From positions 61,205,850 through 61,269,849 of the forward strand of contig CM075770.1 of the NCBI GenBank assembly GCA_037974665.1: 64,000 nt of DNA, given 5' to 3'. Made by a program: the position numbers and the translations under genes. Below the pieces are notes generated by a model, which saw only the letters and a list, made by a program, of their open reading frames with translations, did no database searches and was not told where the DNA came from. The stretch is from Ehretia macrophylla (Eukaryota > Streptophyta > Magnoliopsida > Boraginales > Ehretiaceae). Shown here piece by piece: positions 1 to 10,991 of the stretch (positions are counted from its first letter, which is position 1; every line of letters starts with the position of its first letter).

Positions 1-1912
1 TAACACAAAACTGTCCAGATTTGCACACTTTTCAGAAATTGACATTTTTGAGGTCCTTAGGGTAAGTTTTAGCCTTGGTCCATTTCTGACAAAATTGTCC
101 AGAACTGAAAAATATAGCATCACACCAAATTTCATGAATTTTGGACAACATTTACTAAGTCAAATATGGTTTGTTCCACAAGATCAGTGCATCTGCCAAA
201 ACCTGCTTCATTTCTCCAGATTTCCAGACTTGGTCACATTTTAAAGGTTTGCCATTTTGAGGACCTTAGAGTCAAAATTTGCTTCTGCCTATTTCTGGGA
301 AAAATGTTCAAAACTGTCCAAAATAGTTACCTACTAATTTTCAAGCATTTTCAACATCATTTGCCTAGCTAAACTTACCTCTAACAGACTGGTCAGAGAG
401 CTGTCAACCATTTCGACTTCACCTAGCATCATTTTCAAGCCAAGATCTTGCCATGCATGGTTGTTTAAGCTTATGAACGACCATATATCTCAAGTACAGA
501 ATAAAATACACACATTTATGAGCATGCATGTGAGATTTTGAAGAGTTTTCAAAAGGTTTTAACCCTCACCTTAGCAATCAACCACAAAAATGCTCAAAAC
601 CTTGTTGAAGCTCAAATCTCTTCTTCTTCTTGCTTAGCCGAGATTCCAACTAGCTTTTTCTCTATTTTTCCTAGCTTAGTGATCAATCTCTTAGCACATG
701 CATGAGGTTAGAACAAGAAGAAAAGAAATGGAAGCTTAAAAACTCACCAAGGCCGAAAATGGTGACTCAAAATGCTTGCATGTGTGTTTCTTGCATCCTA
801 GCTTGCTTGGGTGAGTTTCTTTGCTTGTGGTTTGTCTTGATGCACCATAGGATGATGAAGATGAGCTAAGAGGTGGAGAGAACTCAGCCAAAACCGAAAT
901 GGAGAGAGGAAATGAGAGGGAAGTGAGAGAAGTTGAAGGAAATGAGAGAATGTGACAAAGTGATGGCTTTGCAATTCATTTGAGGGTGTGGTCGGCCTTG
1001 GGCAGCCAAAATCTGATTTTTGTGTCTTCAAAATGTTATTTTTTGAATGCTAGCATGGGTATGCAAGGGCTGGTCGAAAATGGTGGAGATTTGAGGGGAA
1101 TTGAGCAATTTTTAATGCCTTTGTGTCATAGTTTGTCTAGGATTATGAATAAATTATGCAATGCTAGACTAAATGCACTTAGTGGTCAGCCAATGGCTTG
1201 CAAATTGCTGAAATTTCAGATTCTATTTAACATATTATGGATTATAATAAGGGTGAAATTTGAGGTGCATTGGTTTTGGGTGAGAATAAAGAATAAAGAA
1301 TGTTTAGGTGCTTGTGTAGATTGAATTGTTTATTGTTAGTGGATTTTGTAGAGATTTGAATTAGGATTATTTTATAGTTTAGTTCTTTGTGTAGGATGGT
1401 TTCTTTATTAACGTGGTGGCACGGATTCCTAGGTCTAGGGTACGCACTACGAGGCACGCATCGAAATCAAGACGGGGCACGAAACACGAGGTAAACACGA
1501 ACTACGAGGTAAGACACGAACTTCAAGACTAAGGCACATACTTCAAGATAAGTGCACGGATTCTAATGCTAATACACGCAACCCTAGGTGAATGAACGTA
1601 GATCACAATAAGGCACGTAATTCAAGACACTACTCTTAAACCTAGGTTAAAGCACGCAGTTCAAGGTTAATGCACACGAAACGAAGAGACACATGCAAAT
1701 CAAGGTCTTGCACGTAAATTAAGGTCATGGCATGTTTATCTAGATATCGCACGTATATCGAGGATTAGGGCACACAATTTTAGGTTAAGGCATGTATAAC
1801 GAGGCATGCACGAAAATCAAGACAGGTCACGTAATCCAAGGTCGGTCATATCATTCTTGGTCTATGGCACACAAATCGAGGTAATACACGTTATTCGGGG
1901 TCGGGCCTCACA
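1..1912 (-). mobile_element. LTR fragment of a Ty3/gypsy-like element (runs off left edge)
   Basis: No credible protein is encoded. Read on the minus strand, the sequence starting at 1912 begins TGTGAGGCCCGACCCCG. This resembles the start of the Tekay-type LTR at 17277 (TGTAATACCCGAGCCCGG). The EPRV coat-protein frame is open up to exactly this point and stops within the new sequence, so 1912/1913 looks like an insertion boundary. Positions 1-370 hold two diverged copies of a roughly 200-bp segment containing 'gtccag...atttctg...aaaatgttc'-type words. 600-960 is purine/pyrimidine-rich without a good ORF. The other end and the target duplication lie outside the window, so solo LTR versus full element cannot be decided. 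Moderately sure it is an LTR, less sure of the family. Confidence 0.55.
1430..1905. repeat. Degenerate ~20-24 bp minisatellite (cacg-containing)
   Basis: About 20 imperfect units can be read in a row. Typical units are ggcacgtaattcaag, gcacgcagttcaaggtta and gcacacaattttaggtta. Each carries a cac(g/a) word followed by an AT core and a final aagg/gagg. Units differ by many substitutions and by a few bases in length. The tract lies at the minus-strand start of the LTR fragment, a region that would normally hold the LTR U3. CpG is more frequent here than in the flanks. Confidence 0.7.
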
Positions 1913-2998
1913 CAGACAATCCAGATAATATAGCTTCACATATCACTGGTTCTTGATTACCAACTTGTTTACAAATCTGAGCATACATAAGCATGCGTTC
2001 CATAACTCTTTTGATTTGTTTATCAGTCATACCATCTATATTCCATTCATAAATAGTACGATGATCAAAACTAGCATTTTTGCTAAAATTAGTAGTATCT
2101 TCTTCATATAAAATATCCTGTGGAGTAGGACGAGGATAGTAGTACCTATTATTCTTAGGTTTACTAGCAAATTTACTAGATTCTCCTCTTTCTATTTTAT
2201 TTACTTCCTTTGAAATATTCATTATTGATGATTTATTTTGAGGAATTAATTCATCATCTGACTGAGAACTGTCAGAACTAATCTGTGTAGATCTATCAGA
2301 CCCTAGATAAGACAATAATCCAATATGTAAATGTACTAAATTTTTATTAATCAAATTGTCAATTTTTGACTCAGGATCCATCTTAAATCCTTCTAACTTA
2401 GGAGCAGGTTGAAAACCTGTTTTTTTATCTTGAGAAGAAGATGTTTCTCCGAATTTCAATTTTCCTGTATCCTGGAGTGTTACCTTTGAAGGTTTCTGTT
2501 TTAAGGAATCTAATATTTGATTAACCTTTTTTTCTAAAATAAGTAATCGTTCTCCTACAATTTGTAGAGTACAATTAGTATAATTTCCTTGTTGGACAAG
2601 AGAGTTCAAATCCTGTATCATAACAGAAGCATTACCATTTTCAAATAATTTTAGAAAAGCTTTAGATTCAATTTGAAAATCATCTTTTCCAATAATTAAT
2701 GGTTTAGTCGGGGGGAAAACAGATTTTCCTTGTTACCTTGGACATCAGTCCATTCTCTCTCTATGGTATTAATAGCAAAAGAAATATAATGATCAATAAA
2801 CCAAGGAACAAATTTATAAATTTTTTGTTCTTTTCTCATAAAATCATAATATTGATTTTTAATATTTTGCCATTGGGTTTTATCAAAAGATGAAGATATC
2901 CATTCCCGAATAGGTTGCCAGTGAGCCTGTAAAAATTCATTGTTAACATAAGTTTTTTCCCAGCTTCCGGGACAAAAAGTGAGTTTGGTCGTCATCAT
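1913..2998 (-). pseudogene. EPRV coat-protein region, frameshifted and truncated
   Basis: The N-terminal part (2998 to 2696) and the middle part (about 2695 to 1913) match the coat-protein segment of caulimovirid polyproteins as found endogenously in many plants. Recognisable pieces are YYYPRPTPQDILYEE and IYEWNIDGMTDKQIKRVMER. A run of six C (minus strand, around 2711-2716) puts the two parts into different frames; one base fewer restores a single frame. The C-terminal half and its zinc knuckle are missing because an LTR begins at 1912. In the virus this protein builds the capsid. Here it is a relic. Caulimovirid origin is sure; the exact domain borders are inferred. Confidence 0.8.
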
Positions 2999-3183
2999 AC
3001 GTGAAAACTCATTTCAGATGGAGTAATATCCTCCTTATTAATTCCATGAGGAATTTGATTATGTAAAATTCTTATCGCATCTATCTTTTCGGGTTGAACT
3101 ATTTCACCTTCTTCAGATGGTGGTTTAAACCTATCTATTTCTCTATTAGGATCTTCTCTAATATAAGAAGTAGAGGCTCTTGA

Positions 3184-4125
3184 TTACTGAGGGAAGTCAA
3201 CAAGCGGAGAGATAGAAGAGGGAATTGATGAAAAAGACCTAATTAATGGAGTTTCTTGTTTAAATCTAAGAAAGACATCGCCTTCAGTTGTCTGAACAAC
3301 TTCAGATAAATCTGATTGAATTCTAGGTTGACTAGGAGTCACCTTTTCTAATTTCCAATTTTCAGGAAAGTCTATTTCTTCCCATTTAATCATTCTTCTA
3401 GTAGTAATTTTTGATTTAGACAAATTAGTCTCTATCATGACTGTTGTACCGGCTTCATCCTGTAATTTACAGTTAGGGTTCAAAGTATGTAGAACCTTAT
3501 AATAAATTCTATAACAGATACTCATAGTTTCTGAGTGAGGCATATAATTATATCCTTTGGTTTTTACATATAAAGTAACAGCTTCTCGTATATTTCTATC
3601 AGATAAAGAAAGCTATAAATTAGGACGAACATTAAAATAGACTAGTCCATAATCCAGACTAGACTGAGTTATTCCCATTAAAGATTGTCTCCAATCTAGG
3701 TTTCTAGCATCCCTAAGTACTACAATAAAACTTTCATTTAATCCTCCTAATGTAAGAGGCTTAAAGGCTATTTGAATTAAAACTATATGCAAATAATTAT
3801 GCGTAGAATCATGATGCAAAATATCATCATTAGACAATAATTTAATTGTTAACTCATCATCTTCCATAGGGATTGATTGTTCAACAGTCTTAACAACATG
3901 TTTAAGACCCATATTTTCAAACATACCGTATTGGTAAATAGTATTGGGCTGCACATATGGAATAGTCCATTTATTCAACAAATCTAATTGTTTTGGAAGA
4001 TCATATTCTTCCTTTCTAGCATTCTTTATATTATTTTTCTTTCTGAATGTAGAAAGCAAGATTAAAATTGCTGTACTGTCTGGTTTCAACCACGGTTACT
4101 CTAAATAACCTATAAAAGGCTCCAT
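3184..4125 (-). pseudogene. EPRV movement protein (30K superfamily), interrupted by stops
   Basis: The reading frame opens with an ATG at 4125-4123 directly after the primer-binding site and is one frame down to 3184, broken by a stop after nine codons (4096-4098) and another at 3613. The segment ending GLVYFNVRPNL, with an upstream LRDARN motif, is the conserved core of the plant-virus 30K movement-protein family, which widens plasmodesmata for cell-to-cell spread. The part after 3613 (start MPHSETMSICYRIYYKV) is the usual continuation in endogenous caulimovirids. After the stop at 3184 the frame stays readable to about 3000, then shifts into the coat-protein frame. Clearly non-functional. 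Confidence 0.85.
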
Positions 4126-4126
4126 G

Positions 4127-4138
4127 GCTCTGATACCA
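4127..4138 (-). other. EPRV tRNA-Met primer-binding site
   Basis: The minus strand reads TGGTATCAGAGC, complementary to the 3' end of plant initiator tRNA-Met. Caulimovirids use this site to prime minus-strand synthesis, and it conventionally marks genome position 1. One base separates it from the ATG of the movement-protein frame, giving TGGTATCAGAGCCATGG. Confidence 0.9.
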
Positions 4139-4221
4139 CAAGAAGGCCCAGGTATGGGGATCTAGTTATTGGATTTACAGACAAAGATCACTCTGGCAAA
4201 GCGGTCAACCGAGTCAACACA
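4139..4221 (-). other. Truncated tail of the EPRV intergenic region
   Basis: This stretch is nearly identical to 10992-11074: both contain aagaaggcccaggtatgggg followed by gatctagttattgga. It is the last ~80 bp of the intergenic region before the primer site. It stops at 4221-4224, where an inverted coiled-coil fragment begins; the joint shares about three A residues. Confidence 0.85.
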
Positions 4222-4636
4222 AAAGAAAATTCTGTTGAAAAACCCATAGAAAAAATTTTCAGTTCAAAACAGGGTTATAATATTAAGGATGTTATTAATC
4301 AAATAAATGATAAAAAAGGGAAAAATATTCCTATCACTCATTATGAATTAAAACAAGAAGTTAATAAACTTCAAAGTCAGATCAATGATCTTAGACAAGA
4401 AAATCAATTAATTAAAGAACAGATTGATATGTTTGTTCACCAGGAACCTAGTTCTTCTAATACTTTACCAGATGCTATGGTAGATTTAAATTTTCTTAAT
4501 ATATTGAAGATTATTACTACGCAAAAATGGTTGGTTATAATTAATTTACTTATTCAACCAAATCATATGATTAAAGATATGATTGCTTTGATTGATTCTG
4601 GTGCTGATCTTAATTGTATACAGGAAGGATTAAGAA
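4222..4636 (+). pseudogene. EPRV fragment B: coiled coil to protease start (inverted)
   Basis: On the plus strand this encodes the coiled-coil segment (ELKQEVNKLQSQINDLRQEN), the following linker, and the protease motif LIDSGADLNC. It then stops at the joint near 4632-4636, where 'atta' is shared with the next piece. It corresponds to roughly 35490-35890 of the main copy on the opposite strand. With fragment C it forms a large imperfect palindrome: 4228-4499 against the reverse complement of about 4645-4907, with about 140 bp between the arms. Confidence 0.85.
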
Positions 4637-5257
4637 AATTTAAATCTACCATAGCATCTGGTAAAGTATTAGAAGAACTAGGTTCCTGGTGAACAAACAT
4701 ATCAATCTGTTCTTTAATTAATTGATTTTCTTGTCTAAGATCATTGATCTGACTTTGAAGTTTATTAACTTCCTGTTTTAATTCGTAATGAGTGATAGGA
4801 ATATTTTTCCCTTTTTTATCATTTATTTGATTAATAACATCCTTAATATTATAACCCTGTTTTGAACTGAAAATTTTTTCTATGGGTTTTTCAACAGAAT
4901 TTTCTTTGGAATAATGTTCCAAAATCTTTAATTTTAAAGAATCATCTTTAATATCTTCTAATAGTTTTAAAACATCTAACCACTTATCAGTAGTAATCAT
5001 ATTGACTTTTAAATCATCAAATTGAGATAATATCTTATAATATTCATCATCAATATTATTATCTTTACAAGCACATGGAGAATCCTCCTTAGAAGATATA
5101 TTATGAACTTCATCAGAAGAAGATTCATTATCTGATCTATCTGAGCTAGAATTAGACAAATTGTCTATATCAATAAGTAATTTTGCTAATCGTTCTTTAG
5201 TATGATCATCAAGATCTAAAGCATTTATCTTTTTTCGGAATTGCCGACATTTATTAT
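4633..5257 (-). pseudogene. EPRV fragment C: zinc knuckle end to coiled coil
   Basis: On the minus strand this runs from the last part of the zinc knuckle (NKCRQFRKK) through an acidic Ser-rich tract (SSSDRSDNESSSDE) and the coiled coil to LNFLN. It overlaps fragment B in content but lies in opposite orientation. It shares variants with B that the main copy at 33867-36210 lacks: the run of six T in the minus-strand tail and 'caacag' for 'caatag'. B and C therefore come from the same viral variant. Confidence 0.85.
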
Positions 5258-5521
5258 TGATCATTATATTTCTTTTGCTATTAATACCAAAGAGAGAGAA
5301 ATGAAAGAAAGGGATATAAATCTAAGCCTAAGCCTATTCCCACGTGTTATAGATGTGGTAAAAAATGTCATTATGCTAATAAATGTCGGCAATTCCGAAA
5401 AAAGATAAATGCTTTAGATCTTGATGATCATACTAAAGAACAATTAGCAAAATTACTTATTGATATAGACAATTTGTCTAATTCTAGCTCAGATAGATCA
5501 GATAATGAATCTTCTTCTGAT
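5255..5521 (+). pseudogene. EPRV fragment D: coat-protein N-terminal bit joined to zinc knuckle
   Basis: 5256-5300 on the plus strand matches the coat-protein N-terminal region seen at 2755-2800 (DHYISFAINT). It then passes directly into a Lys-rich stretch and a zinc knuckle (CYRCGKKCHYANKC), with the acidic tract after it. The joint near 5300 removes most of the coat protein. This fragment preserves the best view of the CCHC knuckle, the nucleic-acid-binding end of the caulimovirid coat protein; C-x2-C-x4-H-x4-C is visible. Confidence 0.8.
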
Positions 5522-5885
5522 GATATTATCAATATTATTGATATTCATCTCATGTTTTAAGAAATTCAAATGTGATTCCTTAGCTTTCATTAAATTAGCT
5601 ATTTGCCCTAGAATTTTCTCTCTAGGTTCGGTAATAAAATGAAATATCACAGGTTCTTTATTATAAGTTCCTGTTATTCCATGATTGTCTATGCCTAATA
5701 TTGGCATAATTTCATTTATAAAAGGAGTTCCTAGAATTATAGGACACGTCATGTTTTCAATTAAAAGAAAACTAGTAGATATACAAACTTTTTCATAACA
5801 TATAAATGCCTGAGGTAATTTATATTTAACCCATAATTTTTCTCCTGATGCAGAAGAAATAGAATGAGCAGTTTTCTCAAAATAC
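5519..5885 (-). pseudogene. EPRV fragment E: protease to pre-RT linker
   Basis: Minus-strand sequence matching 35107-35475 of the main copy. It covers the part of the aspartic protease after the active-site loop (MTCPIILGTPFINEIMPILG) and the linker before the RT (ILGQIANLMKAKESHLNFLK). The right joint at 5883-5887 shares 'ct' with fragment F. The DSGA motif itself is outside this piece. Confidence 0.85.
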
Positions 5886-6382
5886 TAGGGCAAATAGCTA
5901 ATTTAATGAAAGCTAAGGAATCACATTTGAATTTCTTAAAACATGAGATGAATATCAATAATATTGATAATATGTTGAAAAATCCAAAATTACAGGATAA
6001 AATTAAATATCTTACTCATGATTTTTCTTTACAAATCTGTAATGACCACCCAAATGCTTTTTGGGATAGAAAGAAGCATATTGTTTCTTTACCTTATGAA
6101 ACTGATTTTGATGAGAAAATGATTCCTACTAAGGCTCGTCCTTGTCAGATGAATCAAGAATATCTTGATTTATGTAAAAAAGAAATAGCTAATCTTATAG
6201 GTAAGCATCTTATTAGAAAATCACACTCTCCATGGAGTTGTACTGCTTTTTATGTTAATAAACATGCAGAACAAGAAAGAGGTAATCCTAGACTTGTTAT
6301 AAATTATAAGCCACTTAATAAAGTATTAAAATGGATCAGGTATCCTATTCCTAATAAGAAAGATCTTTTAGATCGATTGCAT
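5883..6382 (+). pseudogene. EPRV fragment F: linker and N-terminal RT (inverted)
   Basis: The plus strand encodes the linker (ILGQIANLMKAKESHLNFLK again, so E and F are back to back) and then the first part of the reverse transcriptase: KARPCQMNQEY, SPWSCTAFYVNKHAE, RLVINYKPLNK. It ends at DLLDRLHN before the catalytic YIDD. Content equals about 34690-35200 of the main copy on the other strand. Confidence 0.85.
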
Positions 6383-6771
6383 AATGTTCTTTGGAATAAT
6401 GTTCCAAAATCTTTAATTTTAAAGAATCATCTTTAATATCTTCTAATAGTTTTAAAACATCTAACCACTTATCAGTAGTAATCATATTGACTTTTAAATC
6501 ATCAAATTGAGATAATATCTTATAATATTCATCATCAATATTATTATCTTTACAAGCACATGGAGAATCCTCCTTAGAAGATATATTATGAACTTCATCA
6601 GAAGAAGATTCATTATCTGATCTATCTGAGCTAGAATTAGACAAATTGTCTATATCAATAAGTAATTTTGCTAATCGTTCTTTAGTATGATCATCAAGAT
6701 TTAAAGCATTTATCTTTTTTCGGAATTGCCGACATTTATTAGCATAATGACCTTTTTTGCCACATCTATAA
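6382..6771 (-). pseudogene. EPRV fragment G: coiled-coil start back to zinc knuckle
   Basis: Minus-strand sequence of the acidic tract and the segment before the coiled coil, reaching the zinc knuckle at 6722-6771. The knuckle is cut by the solo LTR and resumes at 10954-10978 up to the joint with the intergenic region. That joint shares 'ggct' (10978-10981). The piece duplicates the content of fragment C. Confidence 0.85.
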
Positions 6772-9700
6772 TGTAACGCCCCGATCCCTCACGAGACCGG
6801 GACTCCTATTTATCATGCTATTCTCACCCAATTCCAAACCCCGGGCACAAAATTTAGGGGTAAACGGACGGAGTCTCCCCTGTTTATAGGACTAAACTGG
6901 TACCTGCACAAAGACACCCATGATGCTAGATCCACAAACAGAAACTCTTATAACCAATCCTCCAAGATTTTTATGGGCCACTCGAGATCACAAGGCCATC
7001 CGATCCTTGGAACAACAATTATGTATAACACACAAGCAAGCAAAGCATTTCTAATTTTAACTATAGGTAGTTAGATACAACAATAGCCAAGTTCTACTTC
7101 GAAGTTTGTTAATCACACAAGCATGCAAAAGAATAAGTTTACTATGGATTATTACATGTCATTCCACTTTATATCCAACATACAAGATTACAAATTATTA
7201 CATTCTCCATTTATACTCAAGACCCCAAGGTCACAAAAAGGAAATCAACAACAACTCCACGCAAGCTTCTCATTTTAGACAACCTTATCACACAAGAAGT
7301 CACCGAAATTGCTTAACTAGCACTTCTTCCTCTTCTTCTATCAGCTGAGGATTCACCTCAGCTTCACCTGAAACATATTAAATGAGGAATGAGCAACAAT
7401 GTTGCCCAGCGAGGGAGGTGATGCAATATGCCAACGTGCAACATGATATGCAACACAAGAAAACATATATAAGCCACGTAAACCAACAAGACAATAAGCC
7501 AAGCAATTAATCACTTTAAAAAGGATACGGTTCCACTTCCAAGTCTTCGATCACAAGCCACGAACCACGAGCATCACGAACATGCCGGCAAACCCCAAAC
7601 ACCAACAATTGGGATACTCCGGATGTATCCCGATCCTACGACCCTTTCTTCCGAGGTAGGTCCATGCCCAGTAGGTGAACCACGCCTCTGGGGTAGTGGA
7701 GTATGCCTCAGCAAGAAAGGGAATAGGCACCATGGTAGTCGAGAGAGCACGGCAAGCCCGACGCCACCCGTGTTTCTCGACACTACTATGTCCGAAAAGG
7801 TTGCGCAACCCGATATTCGTTCACAATAATTCAAGCAATGACAATATAATTCAAGAATCACATAAATGAGGGACAACAAAGTAGGTTGCCCTCGCACGTA
7901 GAGTACAATAAATAAGCCATATAACAATATAAATAAAAGTCAAGTGTATATTTAGTCTATTCATACCAAAGTACACGTAATTATAAGCAATCATATTAAA
8001 CTATACAATTTATGAGCAGTAAAACAAATTAAGATGCACAAAAGAATGTAACTCCCTCACCTTTTTAAAAACAAGCCTGCGAGAATTTAGCCAATCTCTC
8101 CAATACTCTCCGAAAGCACCAATCTCTTTAATAACCACTCAAAACCACTACCTAACACAACAATACTATTCAACTTAAAGACAACTCATTCACATTAAAA
8201 TAGTTAATTTGTGTGCAATAGTCACATTTTATATAATCATCAAACTATAGCTCGATTAGTATGATCTAAGAACACTAAACATGCATATTTCATGCTAAGG
8301 CTAAATGATGTGCTTACTTTAATCAAAAGTTAATTAACAAGCTTGAAGGCAACATTAACTTTCATAATTCCATTAACCATGCACTAGACTACTTTGAACT
8401 CCTAAACACGTTATTAGGACACTCCAAACCTCTTTGAATCCACTCAAATGTGCAACCCCTAGTTATTCATATAAGTATAACACTTTCATTATCCATTGCA
8501 ATTCTATTATCATGATTAACTCTAATATGCATATAGCCTAAATATACAACTTAACTCATAAGATAGCATGAATCACACAGCCTTCAAGTTAAACACTTAA
8601 TACATGCTATTACGCTTAAATACTAAGCATTAGTCAATTACTAAACATGTTAAAAGAACTCTAATATGCATTATCCAAAGTGAAATCATGTACAAGATTA
8701 TCTATTTTTTCTAAGATCATTAAACATACACTAACTACTTTAGATTACAAGACATGTTAAAATGACACTCTTATTAACACTAAAACACCATAAGCAATAA
8801 ATTCACATTCTTTAATCAAGTTACTATTTATTTTATTCTTCAATTCACTTGTAGACAAACTCATTTTTCACATGTAATTAAGCTAGAAAGTTCACTCTAC
8901 CACCTTATTAGTTAGCATAGAAGGCATTAGAAGCATCAAAATATCATTAAGTTAAGATTATAAGCTATAAATTTCAATTACTTTACTACAACAATCAATA
9001 ATCATCTAACTAGATGAGCTAACTTTATAGTTTACTTGATTAACAATCAAATGTAGCAACTATAGCAATTCAAATAACTAATTATGCAATAAGACTAACT
9101 ATTTGACAAGAAGTCCAACATATCTTTTTCTAAATGCTCACAAAACAAGCTCTAAACTTCACACAAGATAATGAACCTCAAATCTAACTATACTACATCT
9201 CTAATGACACTTTATGGCACCAGTTAAGCCCTTGAAATCTCACTTTAAAGTACAATTATCCCAAAAGTCCGAATTTACCTCTTTATGCATTACACTATAA
9301 GTACTCTAATCGGAGCTCAACTAAGTGAAGCGAATACATTTCTAGCACCTCCTCACTTACTAGAAACTAGCCTTAATGCCCGAACGCACCCGGATTCACT
9401 TTCAACCCGAAATCCCTTTGTCAATCTTTTCTATTAAGCTCCAAACCGAAAGGCAAGGTTCAAGATTTCCAAACGAGTTATCCTATCCTTCAAACCACAC
9501 CTTATGGCACCCCAAGGACCCTCGAGTTCACCCGGTAAACCTCGTTTACCATTAAATCCCCGATTTCCTCTTTGTGTGTTTATACTACAAGTACCAATTC
9601 CAGAACCCAAACAAGCAAAAAGAAGGCACTTCTAAGGCTTCAATACTTAATAAAGACTAGCCATAACCTCAAAATGTGCCCGGATTCGAGTTAACCCCAA

Positions 9701-10953
9701 AATCCCCAATTAAAGTAGCTTATTTTGATCAAAATTCTCAAAATTTTCACATGGCAAGTATAACGAATATTTTCCACACGCTCAAGGACCTAATTAGCAA
9801 CTTCTAGAAGCATTGAATCAAATTAAATTGCTCAAATTTTCGGAACCCTAGAAATTATACTATTCATCATCTTCCTCAAGTAACACTTTACTAAAAACTC
9901 AACACCAAGCTATAATATTGCATATGGATGTTCTCTAACATGTATACATACTATATAAAGTAAGAAACAAGCATGTTATAGCTCCATAATAGCAAAATCC
10001 GAAAATAAAAAAAAACTTGACATAAACTTTAAACTATGAAAATGATGCAACTCTCTCACCAAAAACGTGCAAGGAAGCTAGGATAGGGCTTGGAGAAGCT
10101 TGGAACCACTTGGAGAAGACTTGACAAAGCTTGGAAGATCAAATTGAGCAAAATTGGCAAGAAAATTACTATTCCCGTAATGGCTTTTTTTGGCCCATTT
10201 TTGGCCTTTTTTGGCTTATTTTAGTGTTTTTTGTGTGTTTTTTTGTTTTGTTTGGTATATATATATATAGGATAATTATATGGGTTGATGGGTTAGATAT
10301 TGGGTTTGGGTTGTGGGTTAAAATGGATTTGAGTTTAGGTGTATTATAATAAATGCAAGAAAACTTCTTTAAACCCCAAATAATACATAGTTTTACTATT
10401 TATATAATATCAAGCTATTTTTGCAAATGACTCATCATATATGCAATGAATATATTTTTTGTGATCATAGGCTAATTATAAGTTAAGTAATAATAGAAAA
10501 ATATGAAATCCGGGAAATAAGATAATAAAAATTTTAGTTCGGGCTCTTATTATATTATATACGTAATAGACTAAGGAAATAATGAGTTAGGTTAGTAAAT
10601 AGGGTCTAATTAAACATATTTGAGGGTCTAATAAAAGTCCAAAGTCTAGCTAATTCACTAGAAGCCCAAATAAAAATCCTACAAAAAGTTACTATTCTTT
10701 CGTAACACTATTCATTTAAAACGAAAACTATTTTCTAAATGCATACTCCCAACATTAAATATAGAAAATAATATTTTTCACATTCCTCCCACATGATATG
10801 TGACAAGAGAAAAATACAGTTTCAGAAAAATTAAATAGTAAATTTTCTTTATGAATAGTGTCTTATACTAAAAATTGAATAAATGTATATTTAATACTCA
10901 AATAAGACATTCAGCAATTTAAAATGAATATGAAGAGGTTTTCGGTCGTCACA
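6772..10953 (-). mobile_element. Solo LTR (~4.2 kb), relative of the Tekay-type LTR
   Basis: Ends are TGTAACG and CGTCACA, near-perfect inverted termini of TG...CA type. The interior has no element-coding ORF and no second copy of the ends. Several stretches match the Tekay-type LTR at 14992 in the same orientation: 'gaggaatgagcaa' with 'cagcgaggg' (7384 and 15531), 'aaaggatacg' (7528 and 15696), and the '(c)ggaagtatc/ggatgtatcc...cctacgacc' block. The flanks share 7 bp (tctataa) outside these ends, or 11 bp (cacatctataa) if the ends are placed further in. The remaining ~4 kb is AT-rich with T-rich low-complexity sequence at 10185-10270. Short ORFs at 7551-7927 are not convincing. Confidence 0.75.
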
Positions 10954-10978
10954 TCTATAACACGTGGGAATAGACTTA
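10954..10978 (-). pseudogene. EPRV zinc-knuckle remainder after the solo LTR
   Basis: Resumes the sequence interrupted at 6771: tctataacacgtggg matches the reverse complement of 5340-5360 in fragment D. It ends at a four-base overlap (ggct) with the primer-site end of the intergenic region. Confidence 0.8.
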
Positions 10979-10979
10979 G

Positions 10980-10991
10980 GCTCTAATACCA
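10980..10991 (-). other. EPRV tRNA-Met primer-binding site, one mismatch
   Basis: The minus strand reads TGGTATTAGAGC, one base off the perfect site at 4127-4138. It lies at the downstream end of the intergenic region, as expected for the joint between two genome units, but what follows is a zinc-knuckle fragment instead of the movement-protein start. Confidence 0.8.

Noticed and set aside
798..1324. ORFs of 77 and 114 aa near the left edge
   Set aside because: Low-complexity composition, no domain, and located in an apparent LTR.
4127..4138. tRNA gene remnant (also at 10980 and 22198)
   Set aside because: Only the 12 bases complementary to the tRNA 3' end are present; they are primer-binding sites.
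7551..7927. Overlapping ORFs on both strands in the solo LTR
   Set aside because: They lie in a GC-richer patch homologous to non-coding Tekay LTR sequence (15690-15900), so the open frames are chance.
6772..10953. MULE-type transposon, because of the possible 9-11 bp flanking repeat
   Set aside because: Ends are TG...CA with short inverted termini, and internal blocks match a Tekay-type LTR; no transposase or long terminal inverted repeat is present.
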